A DNA stretch of 64,000 bases, from assembly GCA_964019055.1 (NCBI GenBank), contig OZ025207.1, forward strand, positions 4,398,501-4,462,500, given 5' to 3'. A model generated the notes under the pieces. It made no database searches. It was given only the letters and a program-made list of their open reading frames with translations, and was not told where the DNA came from. Position 1 is the stretch's first letter; each line of letters opens with the position of its first letter. The position numbers and the translations under genes were made by a program. Below, piece by piece: positions 51,332-62,580 of this stretch. The DNA comes from Anthopleura xanthogrammica (lineage: Eukaryota; Cnidaria; Anthozoa; Actiniaria; Actiniidae).

Positions 51332-51550
51332 AATAGTCCCCTTCACAGTTCCCTGCACCATCTTGAAAGGTAGCTGTGCCTTTGCATCGAAGTGAGACGA
51401 ACGGTGGTCTTGCAATGATAGAGACCTTTTTTAACACCTTGGACAATGATTCACATGTCTCTATCATTGCAAGCTTTCTGTTTGTCTCGCTTCGATACAA
51501 AGGCACAGCTACTTTTCAAGATGGTGCAGGGAACTGTGAAGGGGACTATT
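51332..51550. repeat. Long hairpin, arms 93 bp, loop about 33 bp
   Basis: TAATAGTCCCCTTCACAGTT pairs with GGAACTGTGAAGGGGACTAT, and the inner ends TGCAATGATAGAGAC and GTCTCTATCATTGCA pair. It lies between the 33-bp and 57-bp arrays. Confidence 0.9.
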
Positions 51551-51712
51551 GGGGCTTAACTCTGTTGTAAGTGTCTCACACTGTGCTACACAGCCAAAAC
51601 TTAATAAATTTTCAGATTTTCAGATAACTTCTGATAAAAAGCGTATTTGGCGCTTTTTGGGTAATGAGCCAATGAGAAGCGCAAAAACTAATATAATTAA
51701 GAAATGTTAGCA

Positions 51713-52428
51713 CGGCTAGCTCACAGATCGAACCCTGAAACAACCTCTGGGCTGATCTAAGTCAGGGCATGACTAACTCACAGATCAAACCCTGAAACAA
51801 CCTCTGGGATGATCTAAGTCAGGGCATGGCTAACTCACAGATCAAACCCTGAAACAACCTCTGGGCTGATCTAAGTCAGGGCATGGCTAACTCACAGATC
51901 AAACCCTGAAACAACCTCTGGGCTGATCTAAGTCAGGGCATGACTAACTCACAGATCAAACCCTTAAACAACCTCTGGGCTGATCTAAGTCAGGGCATGG
52001 CTAACTCACAGATCAAACCCGGAAACAACCTCTGGGCTGATCTAAGTCAGGGCATGGCTAACTCACAGATCGAACCCTGAAACAACGTCTTGGTTGATCA
52101 AAGTCAGGGCATGTCTAACTCACAGATCAAACCCTGAAACAACCTCTGGGCTGATCTAAGTCAGGGCATGGCTAACTCACAGATCGAACCCTGAAACAAC
52201 GTCTTGGTTGATCAAAGTCAGGGCATGTCTAACTCACAGATCAAACCCTGAAACAACCTCTGGGCTGATCAAAGTCAGGGCATGGCTAACTCACAGATTG
52301 AACCCTGAAACAACCTCTAGGCTGATCTAAGTCAGGGCATGGCTAACTCACAGATCGAACCCTGAAACAACTTCTTGGTTGATCAAAGTCAGGGCATGGC
52401 TAACTCACAGATCAAACCCTGAAACAAC
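51713..52428 (+). repeat. 57-bp satellite, about 12.5 units
   Basis: The unit contains CTAACTCACAGATCAAACCC, TGAAACAACCTCTGGGCTGA and TCTAAGTCAGGGCATGG. Exact 57-bp spacing is seen between CAGATC starts (51724, 51781, 51838). A variant with GTCTTGGTTGATCAAAG alternates with the common form in the middle, giving a local 114-bp higher-order repeat. Confidence 0.95.
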
Positions 52429-52469
52429 ATTCGTATCTAATTAATGTTTTAGCATGTCTTGTGAATTAA

Positions 52470-52628
52470 GCTACGGGCACACGGCGCAACATTGGAGGCA
52501 GTCGATGTTACGAGCCATGTCAAACGACGCAATTCGTGGCACGCAATGTTAGAAAACGATCCTGCTTCTGCAACATTGCCTACAATATTTTGCGCAATGT
52601 TGCACCGTGTGTCCAGTGTGTTCGCACC
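52470..52628. mobile_element. MITE with GGCACACGGCGCAACATTG ends
   Basis: GGCACACGGCGCAACATTG and CAATGTTGCACCGTGTGTCC are inverted ends; no ORF. Confidence 0.75.
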
Positions 52629-52732
52629 TTTACTATTATGCACAGTGAAAACACAATGGTACATTTAAAATCTTACCTTTTGCGGTTGCTTCATTTTTAA
52701 AAAATGAGAAAAAGCCATTTCAGTGCTCTTTA

Positions 52733-52850
52733 AGGGCCAGGTCCAACGTTGAACTTCACATAAGCCGAACGCATTGAAAACAATGGATAAAAAGGCAGTC
52801 TTCTTTGATGTCAGTAGTTCGGCTCATGTTCAACGTTTGCATTCGGCCTA
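52733..52850. mobile_element. Short MITE
   Basis: AACGTTGAACTTCACATAAG with CCGAAC pairs with GTTCGGCTCATGTTCAACGTT. Confidence 0.7.
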
Positions 52851-53479
52851 ATACTTCAGTTCTTTTTGCTTCGGTAAATCTATGGTTTTGTAATCTTATC
52901 GGGGAAACACTAAGATCTCAGGAAAAAGCCATCTCAGTGTTCCGCGGGAATCTTTCTGAAGTGCATGTTTGCACAAAATCTGGTCTTCTATGTCCAAGGT
53001 TTTTTAATATATTTTTTGTATTATAACTGGCATACTCTGACACTTCTAACTAATCTTACTCTAGCATACATTGTTCTTATATTTGTGGTCTTTTTTTGGT
53101 GTAATATTTCAGTTATAATCCAAGATGATGCAGGTTTTTCTGACACCAGACTTCTCTTCATTCTTGCATCGTCAAAAGACGTGTTTGATGATTCTCTGAC
53201 ATAAACAAAACAAAAAAAAACACGTAGTTTTGCGTGTCCTTTCATATCTTGTAGAGGGACTACAGTAAGGGTGATTGAGGTGCTATCGACCGCCAAATGC
53301 GGAAGCAATTAGGGCATGCCCCCTCCCTAGTCCCTAAACTTCCTAATAATGTCTCGAAGCCTTTGTATAGATCTCTATCGATCGAATTATTTTGCTGGCT
53401 GAAGCATAATCGTTAACAAAATAATGACTATTATTATTCCAGGCCCCTTTTACTATCCAGACGCTTCTCGGGCCCAGTT

Positions 53480-53575
53480 TTTTCCTTCTCCTTCTCCTTC
53501 TCCTTCTCCTTTGGTCTTCGTTTTCTTCTTCTTCTGCTTCTTCTGCTGCTGCTGCTGCTCCTCTTTTTTCTTCTT
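53480..53575 (+). repeat. CTTCTC/CTTCTGCTG low-complexity tract
   Basis: Pyrimidine-rich trinucleotide and hexanucleotide repeats. Poly-Glu/Gln frames here are artefacts. Confidence 0.85.
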
Positions 53576-53595
53576 TACATAAAGACGATGACAGG

Positions 53596-53756
53596 CACCG
53601 CGGAGCCGGGGGGGCTGGGGGGGGCTGCAGCACCCCCACTTTTTTCCTTTTTCCATACTAGTCTCTTACATTTTCCAATCTTAGCCCCCCCACTTTTTCC
53701 CATACTAGTCTCTTATATAGCCCCCCACTTTTTAGGGTGCTCCGCAGTCCCTGGAT
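53596..53756. mobile_element. Inverted-repeat element with poly-G/C runs
   Basis: GGCACCGCGGAGCC and GGGTGCTCCGCAGTCC face each other. Between them the phrase ACTTTTT...CCATACTAGTCTCTTA occurs twice. Confidence 0.55.
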
Positions 53757-54260
53757 GAAGCAAACACCCGAAGTCTCCCGAAGTATACTCGTAGGTTATT
53801 CGGAAGTCCAATAAAAATCGAAAAATATTTAAATTCTACGTTATTAGGAAATAAATAAAGAATAAAATAGAGCTTTTGGAAGGTATTTTAACAATTTTTG
53901 CTATTTCTTATATGATAGATAGATCCAACTTTCCTTTTAAACAGAATTAAGATATTTACATAACTCGGAAAAGATTCGGATATTCTTCGGAAGGAAATCG
54001 GAAGTCGGAAGAGCAAACCAAAACAATTCTACTACATTTTACAAACAGTGGGACAAAATAGCACAAATTTTCATACATTTTAAGCCTTTCGTAGCTCAAT
54101 AATACTCGAAACTGGATAAAACTATGAATGGTTAATGGAATTATTACAGCTGGTGTTGATTCAAGAGATATAATGGTATTTTTTGAGGGTTTTGTGACGA
54201 AGCCATCTTGTCTTGCTGTCACCATGGAGTGTAAACTAAAATCATTCCAGTTGAACAATA

Positions 54261-54364
54261 CGCGGAAGTGTTAATTTTCCTACTTTTTGGATAAAGTTAA
54301 AGCAAAATGAGGCAAACAGAATTGGCTATGTGGGCCAACGAACAAAGAGTCATAACTGCCTTTG
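54261..54364 (+). promoter_or_regulatory. ETS-like site followed by a candidate first exon
   Basis: The motif GCGGAAGTG (54263-54271) resembles an ETS/GABPA core-promoter site. About 35 nt later ATG 54307 opens a 19-codon frame that reaches a donor, TTTG|GTAGGT, at 54364/54365. A weak phase-compatible continuation lies near 55660-55840. No protein family is recognised. Confidence 0.2.
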
Positions 54365-54884
54365 GTAGGTATTGGAAAGATTTCACATTTTAAGTTTGTT
54401 GGTCTAAAAGCACTTTATTTACCTAATGTTAGCTAAGTTACTCGAAATTAGGACTAAGAGTAGCTATTTAATGTAGTAATGAAAGGAAAGTGGAGTGAGA
54501 CTTTAGAAATTCCAGCTGAAAGGAGGGATGTGTGCAGATATTTGTGGAATAACTATTCAAGAACTCAACAATTATAGCCCTGTTACACGTTGAAACTTGT
54601 GTGCAAGGACGTTTTATGACAAATTTCAAGGAGATGTTACACAACACAATTTTGTAATACCCCCATAACACTTGTAGCCCCCATAACCCCTCCCCCCCCC
54701 CCCCCCATGAAACTTGTCTCCCAACGCTGCGCTGCTGCACAAAAGTTTCAGCTAAAAGTTTTAATATGTAACAGGTGCTTTGAGGTGGTTCCAAGGAGTT
54801 ATCTTTGAGTCACACTTTCCTTTTTGAATCCACTTAATATAACTTAGAACTTATAACTCAGAACGACCTTTAGGAGTTTTGCCA

Positions 54885-55078
54885 CAAAGTTTTGTCATTG
54901 AAAAGTGCATGTTGTCAGGGGCAACTTCAAAAGTAATGAACCGTATAGTGTGGGAAAAATTCATGAGCTTAATCGCCGCTGCAGTGACATCAGTATCATG
55001 CTTGATTCCTATTGAATACTTTTGATGTTGCCCCTGACAACATGTACTTTTCAACGACAAAACTTTGTGACAAAACTT
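54885..55078. mobile_element. Foldback element with about 45-bp arms
   Basis: GCCACAAAGTTTTGTCATTG...TGTTGTCAGGGGCAAC pairs with GTTGCCCCTGACAACATG...ACAAAACTTTGTGAC. Confidence 0.8.
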
Positions 55079-55923
55079 GGGTTGTTCCAAGCTCAACTGA
55101 GAAGTGTAGTATCTGTTTGATTTGAAATAAATTATTTTAAAATTGTATCAGCAATTTATTTGAAAAGAAACAAATAACTTTTCATTGTTACTTTTCCAAG
55201 TTCTGAATAGGCAATCTGCATCAAAGGTCACAAACTGATATTTTTTTCATATTTTGTCCTCCTGTTCACACAACTATTGACCGATTTCCTTGAAACTTCA
55301 GATTCTTGGTAAATGGATTGACGTAATTTTATCTGACGATTTCGGCAGAAAATCTATCGAATGCAAGTAGCTGCGTGATGAAAATTCACTATAAAAGTAA
55401 CGCATCAATTTATTTGAAATCAAACAGATAACTTTTCTTGAAACTTCTCTATTTAGTGTGCTACACTGTGTAAATTATAGTGCAATTATTTGCATTTAGA
55501 GAGTAGCACGATTCCAAATGATATTAAGGAAAAACTGTTTTTTCGAAAAGTTTGTTTATCGTTGCTATGGAAATGCTAATTAGCATAAAAAGACCATCGT
55601 TCAAAACTTTCATCCAAGTCTAACATCTGGTGTAAAATTCAGATTCATTTGAACTAAGTAAGATTATGTATAAGCAGATTCAAAAAGGAAATATCTCCAA
55701 ATTGGAGACACCTCAAGAATATTTTCTTAGAAAATATCCACACAGTCACACAAAGCATTTCAAGACAATTAAGGCTCCGGGGAAACAATGAAGTAATCCT
55801 TGAATTTCTTTGTGCACGATCACTCAACCAGATTATCAAAGGTTGGATCTGTGACTTTGGCTACAGTGTATGTCAGGGTATCAATGAAATTTGTATGAGA
55901 AACAGGGTGGCACAGGGGTTACA

Positions 55924-56084
55924 TGTTGTAATATCACATAAAGGCTAATCACAACAGGATGGGATGGATTCTACTTTTTATTTGAAAGCATGCAAGCTTA
56001 CACTTTGGCCATCTTGCCTTCAACAACCTATTCTCACGCATGTGAACTAATTACTTACTCACTTCAGTCTCCCAATACACTACA
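55924..56084 (-). repeat. Probable 3' LTR of the Gypsy-like element, with polypurine tract
   Basis: On the minus strand the segment starts TGTAGTGTATTGGG and ends ATTACAACA, giving the TG...CA ends of an LTR about 161 bp long. An AATAAA lies inside (near 55977). A purine run AGGGAGAGA (56085-56093) stands immediately upstream, where the polypurine tract belongs. No second LTR is available to confirm the borders. Confidence 0.5.
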
Positions 56085-56287
56085 TCTCTCCCTGTGTAGG
56101 GATAAAGTTCAGGGTCCAAACAAGTTCAAACTAAATCAATATTTCTGGCCTATAAACCGTCAACATCAATGTCAACGTCGAATAAAAACAAGTTCAAAGA
56201 TTGTAATTAGACCAAGGTTCCTACAACTAGACAGATAAACATGATGGGAGTACAACTAGGAGTACACCACATAACCATCAAAGCATT

Positions 56288-56848
56288 TCAGCCTTGTTCT
56301 TGCTCTCTGCTCCCTCTCCTCTGGCTCAGTCTTGCTAGATAGGCTTCTTTTGACACTTCTCCTGGTACCTCTATTGGCACTTTCCTTGGGTCTTCCATCC
56401 TGTTGTCCTCTGCTCTCAAATCCCCCTCCTCACCTTTCTCTGGGAGATCAGGAGTATACTTCTTGATGTGACTGCTATTTCTAGAATACTGTGCACCACT
56501 AGGGCTCTGTACCACTTTGCTATTCCCATTCTTACTTATCACTGTGTGTGGTATTGGATTGAAGGGTGTGGTCAGCTTGTCGTGCTGGTCCTGCTTCATT
56601 AGGACTTGATCTCCCACATTGATCGTAGCAGGGCAGGCTCCTCGCAGGGCATCAGCATATGTCTTTACTTTTGCCTTTTGCCCAGCATCTCTGTCAAAGA
56701 CTTCTTGGTCATACACATGACTCATACTCAGGTCTGGGATCTTTCCTCTCATCCTTCTATTAAATAACATCTCTGCAGGGCTCCTCCCAGTGGTGTTGTG
56801 TGGTATGCTCCTGTATGATGTCAGGTATCTAATCAGCAGCCATGGCAT
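56288..56848 (-). pseudogene. Integrase C-terminal fragment
   Basis: A 186-codon frame includes YRSIPHNTTGRSPAEMLFNR, the block that follows the integrase core in Gypsy elements, and a later GDQVLMKQDQ segment of the C-terminal domain. It ends with a charged tail rich in Glu and Arg. Confidence 0.8.
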
Positions 56849-56854
56849 CCCCTG

Positions 56855-57019
56855 CCAAGGGCGGATCCAGTAGGGGCAAAGGGGGGCTGAAGCCCCCCCT
56901 CTTCAGCAGTATTCATTAAAGTTAGATGCTTTTTTTTTATTGTTTTCTGTTATATTGACGGACGAAACTCAATTAGCCCCCCCCCCCCCCACTCCAAATT
57001 TTGGCTGGATCTGCCCTTG
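56855..57019. mobile_element. Short inverted-repeat element inserted in the integrase remnant
   Basis: Ends CAAGGGCGGATCCAG and CTGGATCTGCCCTTG are inverted repeats, with internal poly-G and poly-C runs. The element sits exactly where the integrase core is missing. Only a 4-bp CCTG direct repeat flanks it, so the superfamily is uncertain. Confidence 0.65.
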
Positions 57020-57023
57020 CCTG

Positions 57024-57960
57024 TAGTGTCGCTCTGTGGCTTTGGCGACTCCAGGCCACCATACCTTTGTTCTCAGGTTTTGTTCTGTTCCAACCATGCA
57101 AAGGTACCCCTCATGTGCCAATGCTAGGACTTGTGGGGGCAACTTGCTGGGTATGACAATTAGTGTTCCCCATAGAACTAGCTTTCCTATGACACACAGT
57201 TCACCTGCAACAACAGCGTATTGTTTGCAGTTATCAAAACAGCCTGTCTGGATACTCTTTCTAACTCCAACAAGCTCCTCGTCAGCGGCTGAGGCTTCTT
57301 CTTTCTCCTGAGTAGACAATGCTTTTGGAGTTGCCTTCACAGCAATGAACCCCACATACTCTTCTGCGCCATGGTTGTTGGTAACCTGTTTTGCACTTTG
57401 GTTCAGCAGTCGTGACAGGGGGTCAGCTATGTTCTTCTTCCCGGGTATGTATACCACACAGAAATCATAGGGCTGCAGGCAGTGTACCCAATGGTTGATC
57501 CTGGCATATGGTTTGGATCGTTGACCATAGATGACTTCTAGGGGCTTGTGGTCAGTCTCCAAGTCGAATTTGATGCCATATATATGTATGCATGGAGCCA
57601 TACCAAGGCAAGTGCTTCTTTCTCAGTCTGAGAGTATTTCTGCTAACATTCCGTTAGGCTGCTGCTTGCATAGTATACTGGAGTCCACTGACCGTCCTGT
57701 TCCTGTAGCAGCACAGCCCCTAAACTGACTGGTATTGCATCAGCAATGATCTTGGTAGGTGCTGTCTTATTAAAGTAGGCCAGTGTACCCCTCTTTGCCA
57801 AGCTCTCCTTTAACAACTGGAAGGAAGTTCTGGGCCGAAGACAAATGGCACATCCTTCTTGGTCAATCTCCTCAGTGGCTCTGTGAGGGTTGCAAAGTGT
57901 GGCATGAATCTGCTACTGTAGCTGGCCAGCATTACCACCAATGTTAATGCATTACCACCA
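57024..57960 (-). pseudogene. pol remnant: RT tail, RNase H and integrase zinc region
   Basis: Fragments in several frames match the end of reverse transcriptase, then RNase H with QTEKEALALVW and TDHKPLEVIYG, and the terminal block KKNIADPLSRL. The integrase N-terminal region follows, with AHEGYLCMVG and LRTKVWWPG. A TAG codon and a frameshift near 57600-57660 break the frame. The sequence ends at an inserted inverted-repeat element instead of continuing into the DDE core. Confidence 0.8.
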
Positions 57961-58335
57961 TATAATACACATGAAAGGCATACTCATCATCATCTTCTTC
58001 TTCTTGGTTCACCTGATCCCCACCTTTGGCTCCAGTGTCCTTGGATTTGCAAACCGGTTCAAATTGATCCATTTTTATGCATTTCCTACAAGTTTTCCCA
58101 CATGCTGAGCACTTGGGATCTCGACCATAATGTCCTGTGTTCCCACAGCATTAACATCATCGTCCAGGTGGCTTGACAGGTGATTCTTTCCCTTGTTTGT
58201 AATGCTGTTTACGCTCTCCCTTTCTCCCAGTCCGACCATCTGTGCTTCGATTTTCTCATACTGGTTAGCAATCTCCAGTGTTTGAGTAAGAGTAAGTGTT
58301 TCAACTTCCTCTAATAGCTTGAAATCTTCTTAGAT
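57960..58335 (-). pseudogene. gag remnant with CCHC zinc knuckle
   Basis: On the minus strand 58160-58080 encodes CCGNTGHYGRDPKCSACG, a Cys/His knuckle followed by a second Cys cluster, as at the end of Gypsy-like Gag. An in-frame TAA immediately precedes it. Upstream (about 58320-58200) is a helical capsid-like piece containing TLTQTLEIANQYEKIEAQ. An acidic tail (QEEEDDDEYAF) follows the knuckle. Confidence 0.7.
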
Positions 58336-59086
58336 AACTGTTTAGCGCTTCCACAGCCTTGTTGTAATATTTGGCTGTCCCATAGTTAACTATGGCTGTC
58401 TTGGTGGTTTTTTTGGGGGGGTTTATTGTTACATAGTGTATTATTAATAGTGTTTATCTTTCGAGGGCCATAAGTTAGATAACTGAGAGGTTAATTATGT
58501 TACCCTCGTAAAAAATAAATAAAGATAAATAAATAAATAAATAACAACCTATTTTCTCTCATGCGCACTAACTAACTTGTGTCAGTCATGCATGTGATTT
58601 GGCCTTTTTTGGGACCGTCTGTGATTCATGAATTTCAGTCCCTCCGTGATGTGTGATCTGCTTGTTTTGAAGACTGTGATTTGTGATTTTGCATTAATTC
58701 CCTGAATCTTTGTATCAAGGTTATCCATTTATCGTATCTTCGTGATTCGTGAATCCATGAAAAAATTGTCAGTGATTCGTGATCGATACCCCCCCCCCCT
58801 CCTGTGCCACCTTGGAGAAAGAGATATAGCATGGATATATTTAAAAGCTCAGTTTGTTTTGTATTTTGTTTTCAGTTTTTACAGGGTGGTATTCTTGGTG
58901 TCGCTGGAGACTTGAGGATGATGGAAATTAGTATATGTTCAATGTATCCTTATTATCTGCTAAATATTGATTTGCAGTCTTTTCCACTTGATACAAAAAA
59001 AAAAAGACAAAGAATCTTATTCCCAAAAGATTTGAATTGGGTGGAAATATAAATAGCAACCTATTACCTGATTTGGTCTATGGGTA

Positions 59087-59228
59087 CGGGCGTAGCCAGG
59101 GAGGGACCAGGGCGTCCAGGGCCCCCTCCTCCATCATGTTCGCCATTTTTTTTGGTTGGCTGTTTTTTTGGTTGATGTTCTGAAAATGGGTTTTGGGCCC
59201 CCCTAAGGAAAAACTGGCTACGCCACTG
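59087..59228. mobile_element. hAT-type MITE with 8-bp target duplication
   Basis: TATGGGTA flanks both sides (59079-59086 and 59229-59236). Ends GGGCGTAGCCAG and CTGGCTACGCCACTG are inverted, the right matching the CAGTGGCGTAGCCAG end common in hAT elements. The 142-bp element is non-coding. Confidence 0.85.
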
Positions 59229-59418
59229 TATGGGTATGGGATCAAGATAACAGAGTTCAAGATATAACAGGGTTCATCTGTATTAGATTTCCTTTACTGA
59301 TGTGATAATAGTGTCCTTGGGGTTCTTGATCTCGTGGTTGAGTATCCAAGAGGAAAAAGAAAACAAGGAAAGAAAACTGTTGAAAGAATGTAAGTTTTCT
59401 TTTTTTATGTCTGATAGT

Positions 59419-59535
59419 GTTACTGCGTTTTTCATAATTATGTGCATGTCGAAGTTGTGAGTTGCCCATTGGAATTTGTTTTTTCACTGCTGGCAGTCAT
59501 AAATTTAAAAGGTACCCACTGATTATTTAGCCATT
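59419..59535. mobile_element. MITE family C, copy 3 (3' end lost)
   Basis: GTTACTGCGTTTTTCATAAT, TGGAATTTGTTTTTTCACTG and AAAAGGTACCCACTGATTAT match copies 1 and 2. The second inverted end is not found. Confidence 0.65.
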
Positions 59536-59636
59536 TTAAATATAGACAGTCTGGGAAAACAATAACTCCTCGTGAGTTGTATGCTCCAGGTAATGGGCTC
59601 CTGATTAAAATAATTGATTATAATATACTTTATGCA

Positions 59637-59784
59637 TTAGGTTCATGAGAAAGTTCGTCACTTGAACCAGAGTCCATTCAAGTCTGAATTCCTGACTGCT
59701 CCACTCAATCGTAACGGCTGGGTCAATCTTATACAATTTGTCAAACTTCATCGATTCAGGTGCCATACTTCTCATGAACTTAAT
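59637..59784. mobile_element. Short inverted-repeat element
   Basis: ATTAGGTTCATGAGAA and TTCTCATGAACTTAAT are inverted ends. The interior is open in more than one frame, but no family is recognised. Confidence 0.6.
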
Positions 59785-60469
59785 TCACGGTATTAGGTTT
59801 GGCTCCTGAGCAGTTAGACATTTGATCTGGGTCTTAGGAGTTAAAAAGCACTTGAAAAGCAGGAGAAATGCTCAATGATAACTCAGGTTTCTAAGCTTGT
59901 TGTTCATCTGGTGATATACTGGGGATGGTTTTATTGAATTGCACCAATTAATCCCTAATCCCTATATGCATTTTGTAACTTTAAGAAAAATCTCATTTAC
60001 ATTCCCATTCATTCATCCATCCTTCCCTCCACTCCCATTCCAGTATACCATAAGCCAGTATATAGTCATATCATTTGGTTATGGGTATAACACAGGTCAT
60101 GTATCCCATGTGGTGTTTTTCTACCTACTTTTCTTGGTGCCTTCTGTCTCTTCTTTAACAGTTTAATTTACCTGCGAGCTGCTGTTTCTGACAAACTGAT
60201 GAAAACCATGTCTAGAATCCAAGGCAGAGAGATCTCCAGGGAACAATAACCCCAGCCTACCCCCCTCTGTACCTCCTCCACGCAACCCACGCTCTCAAAG
60301 TATAGACAACTAGGCCTTTATATAACTGTATTGACATTACATAGCGTGCGTTAGATGTAAGGGAGGGATAAGTATTCATGCGTTGTGTAACTCCTCTGCA
60401 CCCCCCCCCCCCCCCAGATACAAACTTCAATAGGTACTGTTAACTAATTTACACTTTATTTTGACCATC

Positions 60470-60682
60470 ATATCACAAAAATCATGGTGTATAAGATAAT
60501 ATACTACAAAAAATCTTGGCTGATATTCTTCTGAACACTTCTCAAGTTTTCTAACAATCCCCTAGTGCTTTATAACTTCACACTGTCATACGTTTTATAC
60601 ATGAGCCTCTGGCTCGGACAATTAGGGTAACCTAGTCCCACACTATGACTTTAATAAATTGATTGATTGATTGATTGATTGA
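60470..60682 (+). mobile_element. Possible LINE 3' tail with (GATT)n
   Basis: AT-rich sequence ends ACTTTAATAAATTGATTGAT and further GATT units (60655-60682). Short tandem tails after a pseudo-polyadenylation motif are common at LINE 3' ends. No reverse transcriptase is present. Confidence 0.35.
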
Positions 60683-60746
60683 GCACAGCAAGCACATTTT
60701 TTATATTATAGAGGACATTATCTTGACAGAAATCCACAACGTTTGC

Positions 60747-60905
60747 GCAACAAATTCCACAATTTTATGGCCTCTATTAGCGCTCCTTTAGTGACTTCGC
60801 TGGCCATTAGAGCTTTTACACCGTGCAACAATTATAATTGCGCGACAAAAAGCACGATTTTATGGCCTCTATTACCGCTCCTTAGTGACTTTACTGGCCA
60901 TCTTC
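60747..60905 (+). repeat. Direct duplication, about 90-bp unit
   Basis: ATTTTATGGCCTCTATTA followed by CGCTCCTTTAGTGACTT and CTGGCCAT occurs twice with small changes. Confidence 0.75.
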
Positions 60906-61320
60906 GCGCCATGTATATTTTTTTATACATTTATATTTTTATGCCTCATGCGCCAGAGCCGCACACTGCCTAAACTAGTCTTTTGCTTGTAAGATTTCTT
61001 TTGAGTAATATGTAGTGTCTACATCTTACTAGAACCTATTCATGATTTTTTGTGAAACGCTTAGTGACTTACTCCCAAGCTGTGGTTGAAGTACGTTCAA
61101 ATGCATGTTCATACTTTCCACTGCAATATCTTAAACATCGCACTTGCTTCTCCTATCACTTCTCTCGTGTTTTATCTATTCCCGCGTGATTTGTAACAGC
61201 ACAGAGCGCGCACACACGCGTTTTCCATTTCTTCGTGATCAGATAAAAGGCGCAATTTTGTCTTCAACAAAATCAAAAATTCTGAGCGCGAGAAGAATCA
61301 GCATATTTAAGATGCGGAAA

Positions 61321-61577
61321 TACGAGCAACAAAATTGTGCAGCTTAGCTTGTCGCGCAACATGCGTTGTAAGTTGCAGTGTTAATGTAGCTCGTATTACC
61401 ACCCCGTGCAACAACAACATTTTGCTGCGCGACTTTTTTGCCTAAAATAGAAGCTCCTTCTAATCTCTGCAACAAAGAAAACTTGTTGCGCGCGGGGCGG
61501 TAGTACAAGCAACATTCACTCTCCAACTTGCAACGTAACAGTGTTGCGCGACAAGTTGCATGATTTTGTTCCTCGTA
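61321..61577. mobile_element. Inverted-repeat element
   Basis: TACGAGCAACAAAATTGTGC...GTCGCGCAAC pairs with GTTGCGCGAC...GATTTTGTTCCTCGTA. Confidence 0.7.
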
Positions 61578-62362
61578 TTACCGCACCTTTTGAGGTCAAA
61601 ATAGTTTTTTCTAACTTTCATCGCCAACATTAACATTATAAATGCGCCAGAACACTAATTTTTTGGCGCTTTTCGAATCCTCGTCTTCCGCTCTGAGTCG
61701 GGTTATCAAAGGAAGAAAAACACACGCACCGCGGAAAACATTTAGATTATTATCCAGATACATACTTGACCTTCAACGGCTCAAAAAGCTCATAAAGCTA
61801 TAAGATAACAAGTAGTAAACTAAGCCGTCTTTCTTTTCTGTCGTCGGCATTTTTTGCCCAGTTTTATTGACAGAAAGGAATTGTCTACGTAGAGACCTTT
61901 GACTTGAAATGTTCGTGAAAAAAATCAACGCGTATAAGCGAATGATATCGTGTTAGTTTCACTATCAGTTTTTGTTCTGTCGCTAGAAATTCAGGTCAAA
62001 ACTGACGATATTCGCGTCAATGAAGAAAAAATTAATTTTGCTTCTTCGAATTGCTTTTGATGAAGAAACATGTTCTTGTCTACGACTCTAGTTTGCTAAT
62101 GGGTAGCGTGGGTGTAGAGGGGGTAAAGGGGTAGGAGAACTGAGCGCGGCTTCCTTGATTTAGATTACTTCGTTGAATCAACAATGAGAATCTATTTCCA
62201 AAATCAATAGCTCTTGAACTTTGATTTTATATCCTGAACACTCCAGAAACTGCCGAAATACGCCACCATCATTTTCTCCGCGCTTGCAACGCAACTTTAG
62301 TTTTTCTTCTGTTCTTTTATTATTGTTGCTTTCATTTGGCATGCAGCGATACAGAAATCTCC

Positions 62363-62580
62363 TTAAGGCCCGTTAACACTCGCGATTTTTGAGGCGATTT
62401 TAGATACAAATTTTTCGCGATTTGGGTCATAGTCAAAAATGGTAAAGACTGATTAACTTGTAAAGGATTCATTCAGGACACCAAGATTACCTGGGCAAAT
62501 GTCTCTTTAGAAGCATAAGACAAAATTTATTATATTTTCAAAAATCGCCGCGAAAAACGTCATTGTAAACGGGCCTTTAC
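62363..62580. mobile_element. MITE with TTA target, Harbinger-like
   Basis: AGGCCCGTTAACACTCGCGA and its inverted partner (AAACGGGCCT) are flanked by TTA on both sides. A 3-bp TTA target suits PIF/Harbinger-type elements. Confidence 0.65.

Larger units (their letters stand above)
55924..58340 (-). mobile_element. Decayed Ty3/Gypsy-type LTR retrotransposon
   Basis: Order on the minus strand: gag remnant with zinc knuckle (about 58335-57960), a short tail of reverse transcriptase and RNase H (about 57960-57430), integrase zinc region (to about 57024), C-terminal integrase (56848-56288), polypurine tract and one LTR. Protease, most of reverse transcriptase and the integrase catalytic core are absent. 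Several stops and frameshifts interrupt the rest, and no 5' LTR was seen. The copy is not functional. The order gag-RT-RNase H-integrase is that of Ty3/Gypsy. Confidence 0.85.

Noticed and set aside
51713..52428. CRISPR array
   Set aside because: Units are contiguous 57-bp tandem copies with no unique spacers, in an animal-type genome.
53343..53656. Glu/Gln/Arg-rich proteins on the minus strand
   Set aside because: Low-complexity CTTCTC/CTTCTG tract; no splice or start context supports them.
59642..59760. Exon with good acceptor and donor (VHEKVRHL...)
   Set aside because: It lies within a short inverted-repeat element and has no partner exon.
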